Source of the DNA: Cupriavidus alkaliphilus
Lineage (GTDB): Bacteria > Pseudomonadota > Gammaproteobacteria > Burkholderiales > Burkholderiaceae
DNA: 64,000 nt
NCBI RefSeq assembly: GCF_900094595.1
Contig: NZ_FMAD01000001.1
Location: 1-64,000, forward strand
Reading direction: 5' to 3'
Made by a program: the position numbers and the translations under genes. Shown in pieces: positions 17,777 to 27,268 of this stretch. The first letter of the stretch is position 1. Every line of letters starts with the position of its first letter. Below the pieces are notes generated by a model. The model was given only the letters and a program-made list of their open reading frames with translations. It did not search any database and had not been told where the DNA came from.

Positions 17777-18276
17777 GGCGAGATCAGGCCGGATTTGAGC
17801 CGGCCCAGCAGTCGGAACAGGGCGCGCCGGTCGGTCTCGGCCAGGCCCGAGAACAGTTGCCCGATCCAGTCCTCATGCGCGCGCGCCATGCGCGAGAACG
17901 CGGCGCGCCCGGCCGGCGTCAGGCGGATCAGGTAGGCGCGCCGATCGGTGGGCAGGGCCTCGCGCGAGACCAGCCCTTCCTGCTGCAGCTGGTCGGTGAT
18001 GCCCGTGACGTTGCCGCCGGTCACCATCATGCGGCGCGACAGCTCGCCCATCTTGAGCCCTTCGGGATGGCGGTCGAGCTGGGCCATCAGGTCGAAGCGG
18101 GGCAGGGTGCAGGCGAAGTCCTGGCGCAGCCGCGAGCGGATATCGGCTTCGATCAGGTTGGTACAGGTCAGCAGCCGCAGCCACAGCCGCAGGGCCTCGT
18201 GCTCGGTGTGGTCGGCGCGGGTTTCGAGGTCGACCGGCGCGCTCTCGGCGCCGGCCGCAGGAGACAGGTTTGGCAT
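17773..18276 (-). CDS. MarR family transcriptional regulator
   Basis: A 167-residue winged-helix regulator. The core is LPRFDLMAQLDRHPEGLKMGELSRRMMVTGGNVTGITDQLQQEGLVSREALPTDRRAYLIRLTPAGR (split here: recognition helix GGNVTGITDQL near 95-105, wing DRRAYLIRLT near 115-125). MarR proteins bind palindromic operators as dimers and respond to small phenolic or other ligands. ATG at 18276 is preferred; an upstream in-frame ATG at 18402 would add 42 residues without family similarity. Its last codon overlaps the start of the lipoprotein gene. A Bug-type binding protein gene lies upstream on the same strand, about 150 bases away. Confidence 0.88.
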   Translation of the reverse strand: MPNLSPAAGAESAPVDLETRADHTEHEALRLWLRLLTCTNLIEADIRSRLRQDFACTLPRFDLMAQLDRHPEGLKMGELSRRMMVTGGNVTGITDQLQQEGLVSREALPTDRRAYLIRLTPAGRAAFSRMARAHEDWIGQLFSGLAETDRRALFRLLGRLKSGLISP

Positions 18277-18429
18277 CTTCGGTGCGGCCTGGGGTGGCAG
18301 GTGTGCGGCAAGCGCCGCCAGGGGCCGCCCACGCTGCGGGCGGCCGACATTTGATGCCTCAAGTATATGCGCGATGTGCGCCGCGGCCCTGCCCGCGATC
18401 AATTCGAGCCGATCCGGCGCAATCCGGCA

Positions 18430-19431
18430 TCAATCCACCTTGGCGCCCGAATCCTTGACCACCTTGGCCCACTTCGCGGTTTCGGCGCGGATGAAGGCGG
18501 CGAACTGCTCCGGCGTGTTGCCGACCGGTTCGGCGCCCTGCGCCTGCAGCCGTTCGCGCACCGCCGGGGCACCCAGGGCCTTGGCCACTTCCTGGTGGAT
18601 GCGCTGGATCACCTCCGGCGGCGTGCCGGCCGGCGCCAGCATGCCGAACCAGGAGCTGGCCTCGTATTGCGGCAGGCCGGCGGCCTGGGCGATGGTCGGC
18701 ACGCCCGGCAGCGCCGGCGACGGCTTGGCGCTGGTCACCGCCAGCGCCTTGAGCTTGCCGCTCTTGATCAGCGCCATCGACGACGGCAGGTTGTCGAACA
18801 TCACCTGCATGGTGCCGCCCGCCAAGTCGGTCAGCGCGGGACCACTGCCCTTGTACGGGAAGTGCACCATGAAGGTCCGGGTTTGCGTCTTGAACAGCTC
18901 GCCGGCCAGGTGGATCGAAGTGCCGTTGCCGCTCGAGGCCATATTGATCTTGCCGGGATTGGCGCGCGCATAGGCAATCAGGTCCTTGACGCTGTCGATC
19001 TTGTTCTGCTGCGCAAACGCCGGATTGAGCACCAGCACGTTGGGCACCGCCGCCACCTCGGTGATCGGCGCGAAGTCCTTGATGGGGTCGAACGGCAGCT
19101 TGCCGTACAGCGACTGGTTGATGCCATGGGTGCCGACGGTGCCCATCAGCAGCGTGTAGCCGTCGGGGGCGGCCTTGGCGACGATGTCGGCGCCGATATT
19201 GCCGCCGGCGCCGGGCTTGTTGTCGACCACCACGTTCCAGTCGGGCAGCTTGCCGAGTTCGGCCGCAACCGCGCGCGCCAGGATGTCGGTGGTGCCGCCG
19301 GCGGCGAAGGGCACCACGAGCCGGATCGGCTTGGCCGGATACGGGTCGGCGGCCAGCGCCGGCTGGCTGGCAAGCGCGCCGAGGCTGGCGGACAGCAGCA
19401 GCGCAACGACGCGCCGGCGAGTGGGTTGCAT
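18430..19431 (-). CDS. Bug-family tricarboxylate-binding periplasmic protein
   Basis: A 333-residue exported binding protein of the Bug/TctC family, greatly expanded in Bordetella, Cupriavidus and relatives. Signal peptide to about residue 28 ([18 protein letters not shown]). Mature signatures: [23 protein letters not shown], the [13 protein letters not shown] loop (about 70-82), and PDGYTLLMG. Such proteins bind carboxylates such as citrate or amides. No TctA/TctB membrane genes are adjacent, which is usual for orphan Bug proteins. ATG at 19431 with ribosome site aggaga; an upstream ATG would add 12 residues before a normal leader. Confidence 0.9.
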   Translation of the reverse strand: MQPTRRRVVALLLSASLGALASQPALAADPYPAKPIRLVVPFAAGGTTDILARAVAAELGKLPDWNVVVDNKPGAGGNIGADIVAKAAPDGYTLLMGTVGTHGINQSLYGKLPFDPIKDFAPITEVAAVPNVLVLNPAFAQQNKIDSVKDLIAYARANPGKINMASSGNGTSIHLAGELFKTQTRTFMVHFPYKGSGPALTDLAGGTMQVMFDNLPSSMALIKSGKLKALAVTSAKPSPALPGVPTIAQAAGLPQYEASSWFGMLAPAGTPPEVIQRIHQEVAKALGAPAVRERLQAQGAEPVGNTPEQFAAFIRAETAKWAKVVKDSGAKVD

Positions 19432-19554
19432 GCTTGGTCTCCTGTTGTGGCCCGCTGGATAGCCCACGGTACGTATGGTGAGTGCATTCTAGTCGGCACC
19501 CGCGGCGGCGCCGATGAGGTGATGCCCTATGGCGTGCGCGGAGGGGGCCGCAAT

Positions 19555-19579
19555 GAAAAAAGGCACCCGAAGGTGCCTT
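19555..19579 (-). terminator. porin gene terminator
   Basis: Read on the minus strand, an 8-bp stem (aaggcacc / ggtgcctt) with a 4-nt loop is followed by a run of T residues (aaaaaa on the plus strand). It lies 25 bases after the porin stop and is a classical rho-independent terminator. Confidence 0.88.
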
Positions 19580-19603
19580 GCAGGATCGGCCTTGGGAGGC
19601 GGA

Positions 19604-20737
19604 TCAGAACTTGTGGCGGATGCCCACCGCGACGCCGACCATGTTGTCCTTGCCGGTGCCCAGGAAGTAGCCGTTGGCGAAGCTGATGGCCGAGGTATCG
19701 AAGTTGACGCCGGCGTTCTTCGAGTAGGCGGTGGTCAGGTAGACGTCGGTGCGCTTGGACAGGTTGTAGTCCGCGACAAACGAGATCTGCCAGGGGTTCT
19801 TGATGTTGTTGGTGGTGCCGGTGGCGGCCAGGTTCAGGTTCTTGACGTCGTCGTAGAAGTAGGCGAGCGTCAGGCCCAGCGCCGGGGTGACCTGGTAGTT
19901 GGCACCCACCCAGTAGTAGTTGTCCTTCAGGATGGTGTTGTCGTTGGGGGCCTTGTTCATGCCCCAGCGGTAGCCGGCCATCAGCTTGGCCGGGCCGAAG
20001 GCGTAGCTCGCTGCAACGGCGGCCTTCTTGAAGTCACCGGTGCCGCCAGCGGCGTTCAGGGTCGGGTTGTACTGGTCATAGGCCGCCGAAATGCCGAACG
20101 GGCCCGCTGCCCACGCCAGGCCGGCACCGTAGCCGGTGTCGCGGCGGAACTGGCCCGGGACCTCGCCGGCGCCGGCCACGCCGTTGCCGAACGACCAGTG
20201 GGCGATTGCCGTTACCGGACCGAACTTGCCGGTGTACTTGGCGGTGTTGTCCGAGCGGAAGTTCAGGCCCAGCTGCGCTACCACCGGCTCATACTGGGTG
20301 GCGTAGCCGGTTGGCGAGAAGTTGGCCATCATGTCGAACAGCGTGGTGTACTGGCGACCGAAGGTGAAGCGGCCAACTTGATTGCTTTCCAGGCCGACAT
20401 AAGCCTGACGACCGAACAGGCGGCCGCCTTGCTGCGACCGGCCATCATCGAGACCGAAACCGCTTTCGAGCACGAACAGCGCCTTCATGCCGCTGCCGAG
20501 GTCTTCCACGCCGCGCAGGCCCCAACGCGAACCGGACAGGCCGCCGGAGGTCAGCCGGAAGACGTTTTCGGCCGGGCCGGTTGCCAGGCCGTTGGCGAGC
20601 GACGGCGTGACGCTGGACATGTTGCTCACGTATTCGATGTTGGCATCCACCACACCGTACAGGGTCACGCTCGATTGGGCCTGCGCCGCCCCAGCAAATG
20701 CGCCAAGCGCTGCCAGCGCCAGAAGCGATTTCTTCAT
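19604..20737 (-). CDS. general outer-membrane porin (Burkholderiales type)
   Basis: A 377-residue trimeric 16-strand porin of the Porin_4 family. Signal peptide MKKSLLALAALGAFAGAAQAQ (cleavage after AQA). The mature N terminus SSVTLYGVVDANIEYV is a family hallmark. Repeated amphipathic strands, the PEFG-like constriction segment and the C-terminal strand ending in phenylalanine (VGIRHKF, the BAM recognition signal) are seen. Ribosome site ggagat 10 bases before the ATG; terminator immediately after. Highly expressed general diffusion pore in relatives. Confidence 0.94.
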   Translation of the reverse strand: MKKSLLALAALGAFAGAAQAQSSVTLYGVVDANIEYVSNMSSVTPSLANGLATGPAENVFRLTSGGLSGSRWGLRGVEDLGSGMKALFVLESGFGLDDGRSQQGGRLFGRQAYVGLESNQVGRFTFGRQYTTLFDMMANFSPTGYATQYEPVVAQLGLNFRSDNTAKYTGKFGPVTAIAHWSFGNGVAGAGEVPGQFRRDTGYGAGLAWAAGPFGISAAYDQYNPTLNAAGGTGDFKKAAVAASYAFGPAKLMAGYRWGMNKAPNDNTILKDNYYWVGANYQVTPALGLTLAYFYDDVKNLNLAATGTTNNIKNPWQISFVADYNLSKRTDVYLTTAYSKNAGVNFDTSAISFANGYFLGTGKDNMVGVAVGIRHKF

Positions 20738-21074
20738 GCTCGTTGATCTCCACTGTAAGAATTATTGGTGACGGCGCGGAAGAACCTCCTGATGGTCTCC
20801 ATCTCCCGTGCGTCAAACTTCCTTGGAAGTTGCGAAGTACTGTAACAAACAACTTTTCGTTCACCATTGGGGCCCAACCCCTTGTCTTGTTTTAACAACT
20901 CAGGGTTTCTGAGTAGCCGGGCGTATCAACGCAAGGCGGGATGCGGGCTGGCGGCGATTAGAGGCAAGCTACAATACGGGTAATCCCGATGGCGCCCCGG
21001 CGTGCCGCGCCGCGGCCGCGCACCCCACCATGGCAGGGGCGTACCCGGGCACCGATTCCAACCGCCTCCGCGAC
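20738..21074. promoter_or_regulatory. intergenic region upstream of porin and coq7
   Basis: This 337-bp gap is divergent between the porin and coq7. The porin-proximal half is AT-richer than its neighbours, including a GTTTTAACAACT-like stretch and a 6-bp stem hairpin at 20898-20914 (actcag / ctgagt). It presumably carries the porin promoter, possibly with a long leader open to small-RNA control, as for other porins. No firm -35/-10 pair was identified. Confidence 0.4.
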
Positions 21075-21698
21075 ATGGACAACCTGATCAAAGAATTCGA
21101 CGTGGCCCTGCGCGCCATTGCCGGCGCCACGCGTTCGGCGCGCGCCAACCCGGCTGACCGGCTGGCGCCGGACACCGAACAGATGAGCGCCGAGGAGCGC
21201 CGCCATGTGGCCGGCCTGATGCGCATCAACCATGTCGGCGAGGTCTGTGCCCAGGCCCTGTACCAGGCGCAGAAGCTGACCGCGCGCAACGGCGCCGTGC
21301 GCGCGCAGATGGACGCCGCCGCGCGCGAAGAGGAAGACCACCTGGCCTGGTGCGCCGAGCGCCTGCGCGAGCTGGGCTCGCGTCCGAGCCTGCTCAATCC
21401 GCTCTGGTACGCCGGCGCCTTCGCCATCGGCTGGGTCGCCGGCCGCGCCGGCGATCGCGTCAGCCTCGGCTTTGTTGCCGAGACCGAGCGCCAGGTCGAG
21501 CACCACCTCGGCGGACACCTGGACCGCCTGCCCGAGTCCGACGGGCGCTCCCGCGCCATCCTCGAGCAGATGCGCGACGACGAGATCCGCCATGGCGACG
21601 CCGCGCGCGAGGCCGGCGGCATGCCCCTGCCCGCGCCGGTGCGGGCCCTGATGCGCGGTGCCTCGCGCGTGATGACCACCGCCGCCTACCGCATCTGA
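21075..21698 (+). CDS. coq7: demethoxyubiquinone hydroxylase
   Basis: A 207-residue di-iron monooxygenase that hydroxylates the benzoquinone ring in late ubiquinone synthesis, at the inner membrane. Ligand motifs are in order: a first Glu near 60, EEEDHLAWC (E, E, H), [10 protein letters not shown] and [10 protein letters not shown]. The hydrophobic stretch [18 protein letters not shown] is the membrane-binding segment. Many betaproteobacteria use Coq7 here where E. coli uses UbiF. ATG at 21075 (MDNLIKEFD) fits the family start; an in-frame ATG at 21030 would add 15 residues. Separate from the dcw cluster downstream, with a hairpin after its stop. Confidence 0.9.
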   Translation: MDNLIKEFDVALRAIAGATRSARANPADRLAPDTEQMSAEERRHVAGLMRINHVGEVCAQALYQAQKLTARNGAVRAQMDAAAREEEDHLAWCAERLRELGSRPSLLNPLWYAGAFAIGWVAGRAGDRVSLGFVAETERQVEHHLGGHLDRLPESDGRSRAILEQMRDDEIRHGDAAREAGGMPLPAPVRALMRGASRVMTTAAYRI

Positions 21699-21724
21699 GG
21701 TCCGCCGTCCGGGATCGGGCGTCT

Positions 21725-21758
21725 CCCGCCCAGCCCTGAATTCAGCAGGGCTGGCGGG
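21725..21758 (+). terminator. hairpin after coq7
   Basis: An inverted repeat of 12 paired bases with one bulge (cccgccCAGCCCTG / CAGGGCTGgcggg) around a 7-nt loop, followed by a short A/T-rich stretch (caattgttg). It lies 27 bases after the coq7 stop. Probably terminates coq7 before the dcw promoter. Confidence 0.6.
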
Positions 21759-21964
21759 CAATTGTTGTATCCTCGGGGCGCGCGCCGGGACAGGTCTTTC
21801 CCACGCGGTCGGCAGTTCCTCCTCAAGTGGTTCTCAGGTGGTTTCTCTGCTTTCCTCCCTAAGATCTTCATTTCATTAAGGATTCACTTTTCCGGTGCGT
21901 GAGGTGTGCGCGCTAAGTCATTGTTCTGATTAAAAAAATCTCGTTTGCTGCCCCGCCTGCAGCC

Positions 21965-21993
21965 TTGACCGCCCATATCGCTTCCTCTAAAGT
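21965..21993 (+). promoter_or_regulatory. candidate dcw promoter (Pmra)
   Basis: TTGACC (21965-21970), a 17-bp spacer and TAAAGT (21988-21993) match sigma-70 -35 and -10 elements at 5/6 and 4/6 positions. The -10 end abuts the first of the MraZ-like repeats, the same arrangement as in the E. coli mra promoter. Confidence 0.55.
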
Positions 21994-22030
21994 GGGAAAT
22001 AGTGTGAGGAAGTGTATTTTTGTGTGAAAT
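21992..22030 (+). promoter_or_regulatory. MraZ-binding direct repeats
   Basis: Four direct repeats with an exact 10-bp period: GTGGGAAAT, GTGTGAGGA, GTGTATTTT, GTGTGAAAT (starts 21992, 22002, 22012, 22022). MraZ is known to bind TGGG-type repeats spaced by 5 bases upstream of its own gene, that is, with a 10-bp period. The position over the transcription start suggests autorepression of the whole cluster. Confidence 0.7.
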
Positions 22031-22135
22031 TGGGCCCCGGCCATGGGATGATTCTCGCTATAGCCGGAACGGAAGGATTCACGCGCATGCCGGCCGGCGA
22101 AGCGCTCGCAGGGCCGGCATGGACCGGGAGCAAGC

Positions 22136-22564
22136 TTGTTTCAGGGAGCATCGGCGCTGTCGCTGGATGCCAAGGGTCGGATGTCCATCCCGTCCCGGCA
22201 TCGCGAAGCGCTGCAACAGCAGGCCGAGGGCCGGGTGACGCTGACCAAGCACCCGGATGGCTGCCTGCTGCTGTTTCCCCGGCCCGAGTGGGAAACCTTC
22301 CGCACGCGCATTGCAGCGCTGCCGATGGATGCGCACTGGTGGAAGCGCATCTTCCTGGGCAACGCCGCCGACGTGGAAATGGACGGCGCGGGCCGCGTGC
22401 TGATCGCACCGGAGCTGCGCAGTGCCGCCATGCTCGACAAGGAAGTCATGCTGCTCGGCATGGGCAGCCATTTCGAAGTGTGGGATGCCGCAACCTACGC
22501 CGCCAAGGAACAGCAGGCGATGGCGCAAGGCATGCCCGAAGCATTGAAGAATTTCTCTTTCTGA
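22136..22564 (+). CDS. mraZ: transcriptional regulator MraZ
   Basis: A 142-residue AbrB-like DNA-binding protein, first gene of the dcw cluster. Two SpoVT-AbrB-like repeats are visible: [19 protein letters not shown] (about 8-26) and [16 protein letters not shown] (about 82-97), each with the G-R-hydrophobic-P signature. It forms ring oligomers and represses the cluster through the repeats at 21992-22030. The start codon is TTG at 22136 (TTG TTT CAG GGA), with GGGAG 5 bases upstream. The family start [11 protein letters not shown] supports this codon. The rsmH start follows after 7 bases. Confidence 0.94.
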   Translation: MFQGASALSLDAKGRMSIPSRHREALQQQAEGRVTLTKHPDGCLLLFPRPEWETFRTRIAALPMDAHWWKRIFLGNAADVEMDGAGRVLIAPELRSAAMLDKEVMLLGMGSHFEVWDAATYAAKEQQAMAQGMPEALKNFSF

Positions 22565-22571
22565 AGAGGTC

Positions 22572-23573
22572 ATGAGTCCTACCGGAACCCCGGCAACCCC
22601 CGCCCTGCACCATCGCACCGTGCTGCTGGACGAGGCCGTCGACGCGCTGGTCTGGCGGCCCGACGGGGTTTATGTCGACGGCACCTTCGGCAGGGGAGGG
22701 CACAGCCGGGCGGTACTGGCCCGGCTGGGGCCAGACGGGGCCCTGGTTGCGTTCGACAAGGACCCAGCAGCAATCGCAGAAGCGGGCACCATCAAGGATG
22801 CCCGCTTCTCCATTGAGCACGCGAGCTTTGCGGCCATGGCCGAGCGCCTGGCGGGGCGCGGCCATGTCGCCGGCGTGCTGCTCGACCTGGGGATCAGCTC
22901 GCCCCAGATCGATGAAGCGGCGAGGGGGTTTTCCTTTCGTTTCGAGGGCCCGCTGGACATGCGCATGGACACCACGCGCGGCATCACTGCCGCCCAGTGG
23001 CTGGCGCAGGCGGATGAGCAGGACATTGCCAGGGTGATACGAGACTATGGGGAAGAACGGTTTGCTGTACAGATTGCAAAGGCGATTGTTGCTCGCCGGA
23101 GCGAATCCGGCGATGGCGGACCCATCGCCACTACTGCCGACCTTGCCGCGCTCGTGGCGAAAGCCGTCAAAACACGCGAGAAGGGTCAGGACCCTGCGAC
23201 CCGCACCTTTCAGGCTCTACGGATTCACATCAATCAAGAGCTTGAGGACCTCGAAAGAGGGCTGAAGGCGGCTTATGACCTGCTGCAGGTAGGGGGACGC
23301 CTGGTGGTGATCAGCTTCCATTCGCTGGAGGACCGCATCGTCAAGCGGTTCATGGCGGCGCACGCCCGTCCCCAGCTGGATGCCGACCCGGCGCTGCGCC
23401 GCGCGCCGCTGCGCGCGGCAGACCTGCCGCAACCGACGCTGCGCCTGCTCGGCCGCTACAAGCCGGGCGCCGAAGAAGTGGCCGCCAACCCGCGCGCGCG
23501 CTCGGCGGTGATGCGCGTGGCCGAGAAGCTGGCGCCTGCCGTGTCGACCGCCGGCGGAGGTGCGCGCGCATGA
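22572..23573 (+). CDS. rsmH: 16S rRNA m4C1402 methyltransferase
   Basis: A 333-residue SAM-dependent enzyme that N4-methylates C1402 of 16S rRNA in the decoding centre. Typical blocks: [14 protein letters not shown], the SAM site [15 protein letters not shown] (about 36-50), [15 protein letters not shown] (about 97-111), [16 protein letters not shown], and [15 protein letters not shown]. The helical insert domain lies in the middle. Overlaps ftsL by 4 bases. The C-terminal part matches RsmH with residue-rich [25 protein letters not shown]. Confidence 0.95.
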   Translation: MSPTGTPATPALHHRTVLLDEAVDALVWRPDGVYVDGTFGRGGHSRAVLARLGPDGALVAFDKDPAAIAEAGTIKDARFSIEHASFAAMAERLAGRGHVAGVLLDLGISSPQIDEAARGFSFRFEGPLDMRMDTTRGITAAQWLAQADEQDIARVIRDYGEERFAVQIAKAIVARRSESGDGGPIATTADLAALVAKAVKTREKGQDPATRTFQALRIHINQELEDLERGLKAAYDLLQVGGRLVVISFHSLEDRIVKRFMAAHARPQLDADPALRRAPLRAADLPQPTLRLLGRYKPGAEEVAANPRARSAVMRVAEKLAPAVSTAGGGARA

Positions 23574-23881
23574 ACCGCCTGACCTTCTTCCTGCTGGCTG
23601 CGCTGATCCTGTGCGCGCTGTCGCTGGTGAGCGCGCAGCACCAGGCGCGCACGCTGTTCGTCGCGCTGGAGCGGGCCCAGGCGGAAGAGAAGCAGCTCGA
23701 TATCGACTGGTCGCGCCTGCAATACCAGCAGAGCGCGCTGGGCAAGAGCGCGCGCATTGCCGATGCGGCGCGCGCGCAGCTGAAGATGGCGCCGGTCAAC
23801 CCCGGCAAGACCCAGTACCTGTCCGGCATCGTGCTGCCGCCGGCACCGTCCGCGCCGGCCAGCGCAGCGGAGGCGCGCTGA
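23570..23881 (+). CDS. ftsL: cell division protein FtsL
   Basis: A 103-residue bitopic divisome protein that forms the FtsQLB complex and activates septal peptidoglycan synthesis. Short cytoplasmic tail, one transmembrane helix ([17 protein letters not shown], about 5-21), then a periplasmic coiled coil (about 25-70, with [23 protein letters not shown]) and a Pro-rich tail. Identification rests on topology, size and position between rsmH and ftsI. ATGA overlap with rsmH and TGATG overlap with ftsI suggest translational coupling. Confidence 0.92.
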   Translation: MNRLTFFLLAALILCALSLVSAQHQARTLFVALERAQAEEKQLDIDWSRLQYQQSALGKSARIADAARAQLKMAPVNPGKTQYLSGIVLPPAPSAPASAAEAR

Positions 23882-25686
23882 TGAGCATGGCCCGCCCCAA
23901 CCCGCCCCGCCGTGACCGCAACGGCACCGCCTCGCGCCCGCGCAGCGGCCAGTTCGCCGCCAGCCCGGTGCTGGGCCTGCGCCTGCCGATGTGGCGCTCC
24001 AAGCTGGTGGTGTTCCTGATGTTCGCCGCGTTCGTCGCGCTGGCCGTGCGCGCGGCGTGGATCCAGGGGCCGGGCAACCAGTTCTACGAGGCCGAGGGCA
24101 AGAAGCGCTTCCAGCGCACGCTTGAGTTGCCGGCCACGCGCGGCAAGATCCTCGACCGCAACGGTCTGGTGCTGGCCACCAGCCTGCCGGTCAAGGCGAT
24201 CTGGGCGGTGCCCGAGGACGTGCCCAACCAGGTCGAGGCCGGCAAGATCCGCCAGCTCGCCCGGCTGCTCGGCATGTCCGAGAAGGAACTGGGCAAGAAA
24301 CTGTCCGAAGACAAGGGCTTTGTCTACCTGAAGCGCCAGGTGCTGCCCGACGTCGCCGACAAGATCGCCGCGCTGAAGATCGACGGCATCCACCAGACCC
24401 GCGAATACAAGCGCTTCTACCCGGAAGGGGAGGCGATGGCGCATATCGTCGGCTTCACCAATGTGGAGGACCGCGGCCAGGAAGGCGTCGAGCTGGCGCG
24501 CGAGAGCGGCCTGGCCGGCCGTGCCGGCGCGCGCCAGGTGATCAAAGACCGGCTCGGCCGCGTGGTCGAGGACATCGGCGTGCTGAAGACCCCGCGCGAC
24601 GGCGAGGACATCCAGCTGTCGATCGACGCCAAGATCCAGTACCTGGCCTACAACGAGCTCAAGGCCGTGGTCGACAAGCACAAGGCCAAGGCCGCCAGCG
24701 CGGTGGTGCTCGACGCCCAGACCGGCGAGGTGCTGGCGCTGGCCAACTGGCCCACCTACAACCCCAACGACCGTACCCGGCTCTCGGGCGAGCAGCTGCG
24801 CAACCGCGTGCTGACCGACACCTTCGAGCCCGGCTCGATGATGAAGCCGATCACGGTGGGGCTGGCGCTGCAGCTCAAGCGCGTGTCGCCCTCGACGGTG
24901 ATCGCTACCACCGGCAAGTACAACTTCGAAGGCGCCACCATCACCGATACCCACAACTACGGCGCGCTCACCGTCACCGGCGTGATCCAGAAGTCGTCCA
25001 ACATCGGCACGACCAAGATCGCGATGATGATGAAGCCGCAGGAAATGTGGGACATGTACACCAGCATCGGCCTGGGCCAGGCGCCCAAGATCGGCTTCCC
25101 CGGCGCGGTGGCCGGGCGCGTGCGCCCGTACAAGAGCTGGCGCCCGATCGAGCAGGCCACCATGTCGTACGGCTACGGCCTGTCGGTGTCGCTGTTCCAG
25201 ATGGCGCATGCCTACACCATCTTCGCCCATGATGGCGAGCTGATCCCGGTGACGATGTTCCGCACCAACGGCCCCGCTACCGGTGAGCGCATCCTGTCGC
25301 CGCAGGTGGCGCGCGACGTGCGCGCGATGATGGAAACCGTGACCGCGCCCGGCGGCACCGCGCCCGAGGCGCAGGTGATGGGCTACCGCGTCGGCGGCAA
25401 GACCGGCACCGCCTACAAGCATGAAGGGCGCGGCTACAACCGCAGCAAGTACCGCGCCTCGTTCATCGGCCTGGCACCGATGTCGAACCCGCGCATCATC
25501 GTTGCCGTCAGCGTGGACGAGCCCACCGCCGGCAGCCACTACGGCGGCCTGGTGGCCGGCCCCGCGTTCGCAGCCATCACCGGCGGCACGCTGCGCGCGC
25601 TGAACGTCCAGCCCGATTCGCCGATCCGCCAGCTGGTGGTCAGCGACAAGGTGCAGGAAAGCGAACCGTGGAGTTCGACCCAATGA
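23881..25686 (+). CDS. ftsI: septal peptidoglycan transpeptidase (PBP3)
   Basis: A 601-residue class B penicillin-binding protein that cross-links septal peptidoglycan together with FtsW. A 40-residue cytoplasmic tail precedes the single membrane helix (KLVVFLMFAAFVALAVRAAW, 41-60). The non-catalytic domain follows (RGKILDRNGLVLA, 88-99). Transpeptidase motifs are S319-M-M-K322, S372-S-N374 and K507-T-G-T510. ATG at 23881 shares its A with the ftsL stop. Membrane anchored, active site in the periplasm; target of beta-lactams. Confidence 0.96.
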   Translation: MSMARPNPPRRDRNGTASRPRSGQFAASPVLGLRLPMWRSKLVVFLMFAAFVALAVRAAWIQGPGNQFYEAEGKKRFQRTLELPATRGKILDRNGLVLATSLPVKAIWAVPEDVPNQVEAGKIRQLARLLGMSEKELGKKLSEDKGFVYLKRQVLPDVADKIAALKIDGIHQTREYKRFYPEGEAMAHIVGFTNVEDRGQEGVELARESGLAGRAGARQVIKDRLGRVVEDIGVLKTPRDGEDIQLSIDAKIQYLAYNELKAVVDKHKAKAASAVVLDAQTGEVLALANWPTYNPNDRTRLSGEQLRNRVLTDTFEPGSMMKPITVGLALQLKRVSPSTVIATTGKYNFEGATITDTHNYGALTVTGVIQKSSNIGTTKIAMMMKPQEMWDMYTSIGLGQAPKIGFPGAVAGRVRPYKSWRPIEQATMSYGYGLSVSLFQMAHAYTIFAHDGELIPVTMFRTNGPATGERILSPQVARDVRAMMETVTAPGGTAPEAQVMGYRVGGKTGTAYKHEGRGYNRSKYRASFIGLAPMSNPRIIVAVSVDEPTAGSHYGGLVAGPAFAAITGGTLRALNVQPDSPIRQLVVSDKVQESEPWSSTQ

Positions 25687-25696
25687 GATCGACCCG

Positions 25697-27268
25697 ATGA
25701 CGGCCAAGCCCCTGCTCCCTCTCGAGGTCACCGCCCAGGCCAGCAACGCGCTGGCCTGGCTGCGTACCAACGTGGCCGCCGCGGCGCAGCTGAGCGGCGA
25801 TACCCGGCGCCTGGCGCGCGGCGATGTGTTCTTCGCCTACGTGCTGGGCAACGACCGCCTTGCCACCGACGGCCGGCCCTATATCGCGCAGGCGATCGCC
25901 GCCGGCGCCGGCGCCGTGGTCTACGAGGCCGACGGCTTCGACTGGCCCTTCGGCGACGCGGTGCCGCACCTGGCCGTGAGCCGCCTGCACCAGCTGGCCG
26001 GCCCGATCGCCGCCGGCTGGCACGGCAACCCGGCGCGCGGCCTGGCCGTGACCGGCATCACCGGCACCAACGGCAAGACCTCGTGCAGCCAGTGGCTGGC
26101 GCGCGTGCTGCAGGCCGCCGGCACGCCCTGCGCGGCCATCGGCACGCTCGGCACCGGCTTCCCGGACGCACTGCAGGCAACCGGCTTCACCACCCCGGAC
26201 GCGGTGCAGCTGCAGGCCAGCCTGGCCACCCTGCACGATGCCGGCGCGCGCGCCGTTGCGATGGAAGTGTCGTCGCACGGCCTCGAGCAGGAGCGCGTGG
26301 CCGGCACGCATTTCTCGGTGGCGGTGCTGACCAACCTGACCCAGGACCACCTCGACTACCACGGCTCGATGGCCGAGTACGAGGCCGCCAAGGCGCGCCT
26401 GTTCCGCTGGGACGGCCTGCGCACCGCGGTGATCAACCGCGACGACGGCATGGGCCAGCGCCTGCTGGCGGCCGACGCCGCCGCCGTGGCCGCGCCGCAT
26501 GTGATCGAATACGGCATCGACGGTCCCGCCGCCGCCACGGTGCGCGGCCCGCGTGGCGCATGGCTGCGCGCCACCAACGTGCGCGCCACGGCGACCGGCA
26601 CCGCCTTCCATATCGACGGCAGCTACGGCCACGCCGAGATGGCGACGCCGATGATCGGCGCCTTCAACGTCAGCAACCTGCTCGCGGTGCTGGGCGCGGC
26701 ACTGGCCAACGGCGTGGCGTGGGACGCGGCGATTGCCGCGCTGCGCGCGCTCGCACCGGTGGAAGGGCGCATGGAGCTGTTCGGTGCCGGCAGTGGCCAC
26801 GACGCCGCGCAGGCGCCGCTGGCCGTGGTCGACTACGCCCACACCCCCGACGCGCTCGAGCAGACCCTGGCCGCGCTGCGCCCGGTGGCGCAGGCGCGCC
26901 ACGGCCGCCTGTGGTGCGTGTTCGGCTGCGGCGGCGACCGCGACCCGATCAAGCGCCCGCTGATGGGCGCCGTGGCCGAGCGCCTGGCCGACGAAGTCGT
27001 GCTGACCAGCGATAACCCGCGCAGCGAAGATCCGCAGGACATCCTCGACGCGATTGCCGACGGCATGGCCGAGCGCGCGCGCGGGCGCCAGATCGAAGAC
27101 CGCGCCGCCGCCATCCTCTATGCGGTCCGGCACGCGGCCCCGGCCGACGTGGTGCTGGTGGCGGGCAAGGGCCATGAGGCCACCCAGGAGATCCAGGGCC
27201 GCAAGCGCCCGTTCTCGGATCGCGAACACGTACGGCTGGCACTGGCCACGCGCGGAGTATCGGCATGA
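25697..27268 (+). CDS. murE: UDP-MurNAc-L-Ala-D-Glu:meso-DAP ligase
   Basis: A 523-residue cytoplasmic Mur ligase that adds meso-diaminopimelate to UDP-MurNAc-dipeptide. P-loop TGTNGKT (122-128), the MEVSSHGLEQ and TNLTQDHLDYHG segments with the carbamylated-lysine region downstream, and the D-N-P-R box at 439-442, which distinguishes DAP-adding from lysine-adding enzymes. It starts 10 bases after ftsI and overlaps murF by 4 bases. Slightly longer than the E. coli enzyme (495). Confidence 0.95.
   Translation: MTAKPLLPLEVTAQASNALAWLRTNVAAAAQLSGDTRRLARGDVFFAYVLGNDRLATDGRPYIAQAIAAGAGAVVYEADGFDWPFGDAVPHLAVSRLHQLAGPIAAGWHGNPARGLAVTGITGTNGKTSCSQWLARVLQAAGTPCAAIGTLGTGFPDALQATGFTTPDAVQLQASLATLHDAGARAVAMEVSSHGLEQERVAGTHFSVAVLTNLTQDHLDYHGSMAEYEAAKARLFRWDGLRTAVINRDDGMGQRLLAADAAAVAAPHVIEYGIDGPAAATVRGPRGAWLRATNVRATATGTAFHIDGSYGHAEMATPMIGAFNVSNLLAVLGAALANGVAWDAAIAALRALAPVEGRMELFGAGSGHDAAQAPLAVVDYAHTPDALEQTLAALRPVAQARHGRLWCVFGCGGDRDPIKRPLMGAVAERLADEVVLTSDNPRSEDPQDILDAIADGMAERARGRQIEDRAAAILYAVRHAAPADVVLVAGKGHEATQEIQGRKRPFSDREHVRLALATRGVSA

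Larger units (their letters stand above)
21759..22135 (+). promoter_or_regulatory. dcw cluster leader region
   Basis: Roughly 380 bp without a supportable gene, including a locally AT-rich stretch (about 21860-21945, with a run of seven A). It carries the candidate promoter and MraZ boxes listed separately, plus a leader of about 135 nt before the mraZ start codon. Confidence 0.6.

Noticed and set aside
23350..25770. An 806-codon minus-strand frame opposite ftsL-ftsI
   Set aside because: Shadow of ftsI; composition is H/D/R-rich with no recognisable domain.
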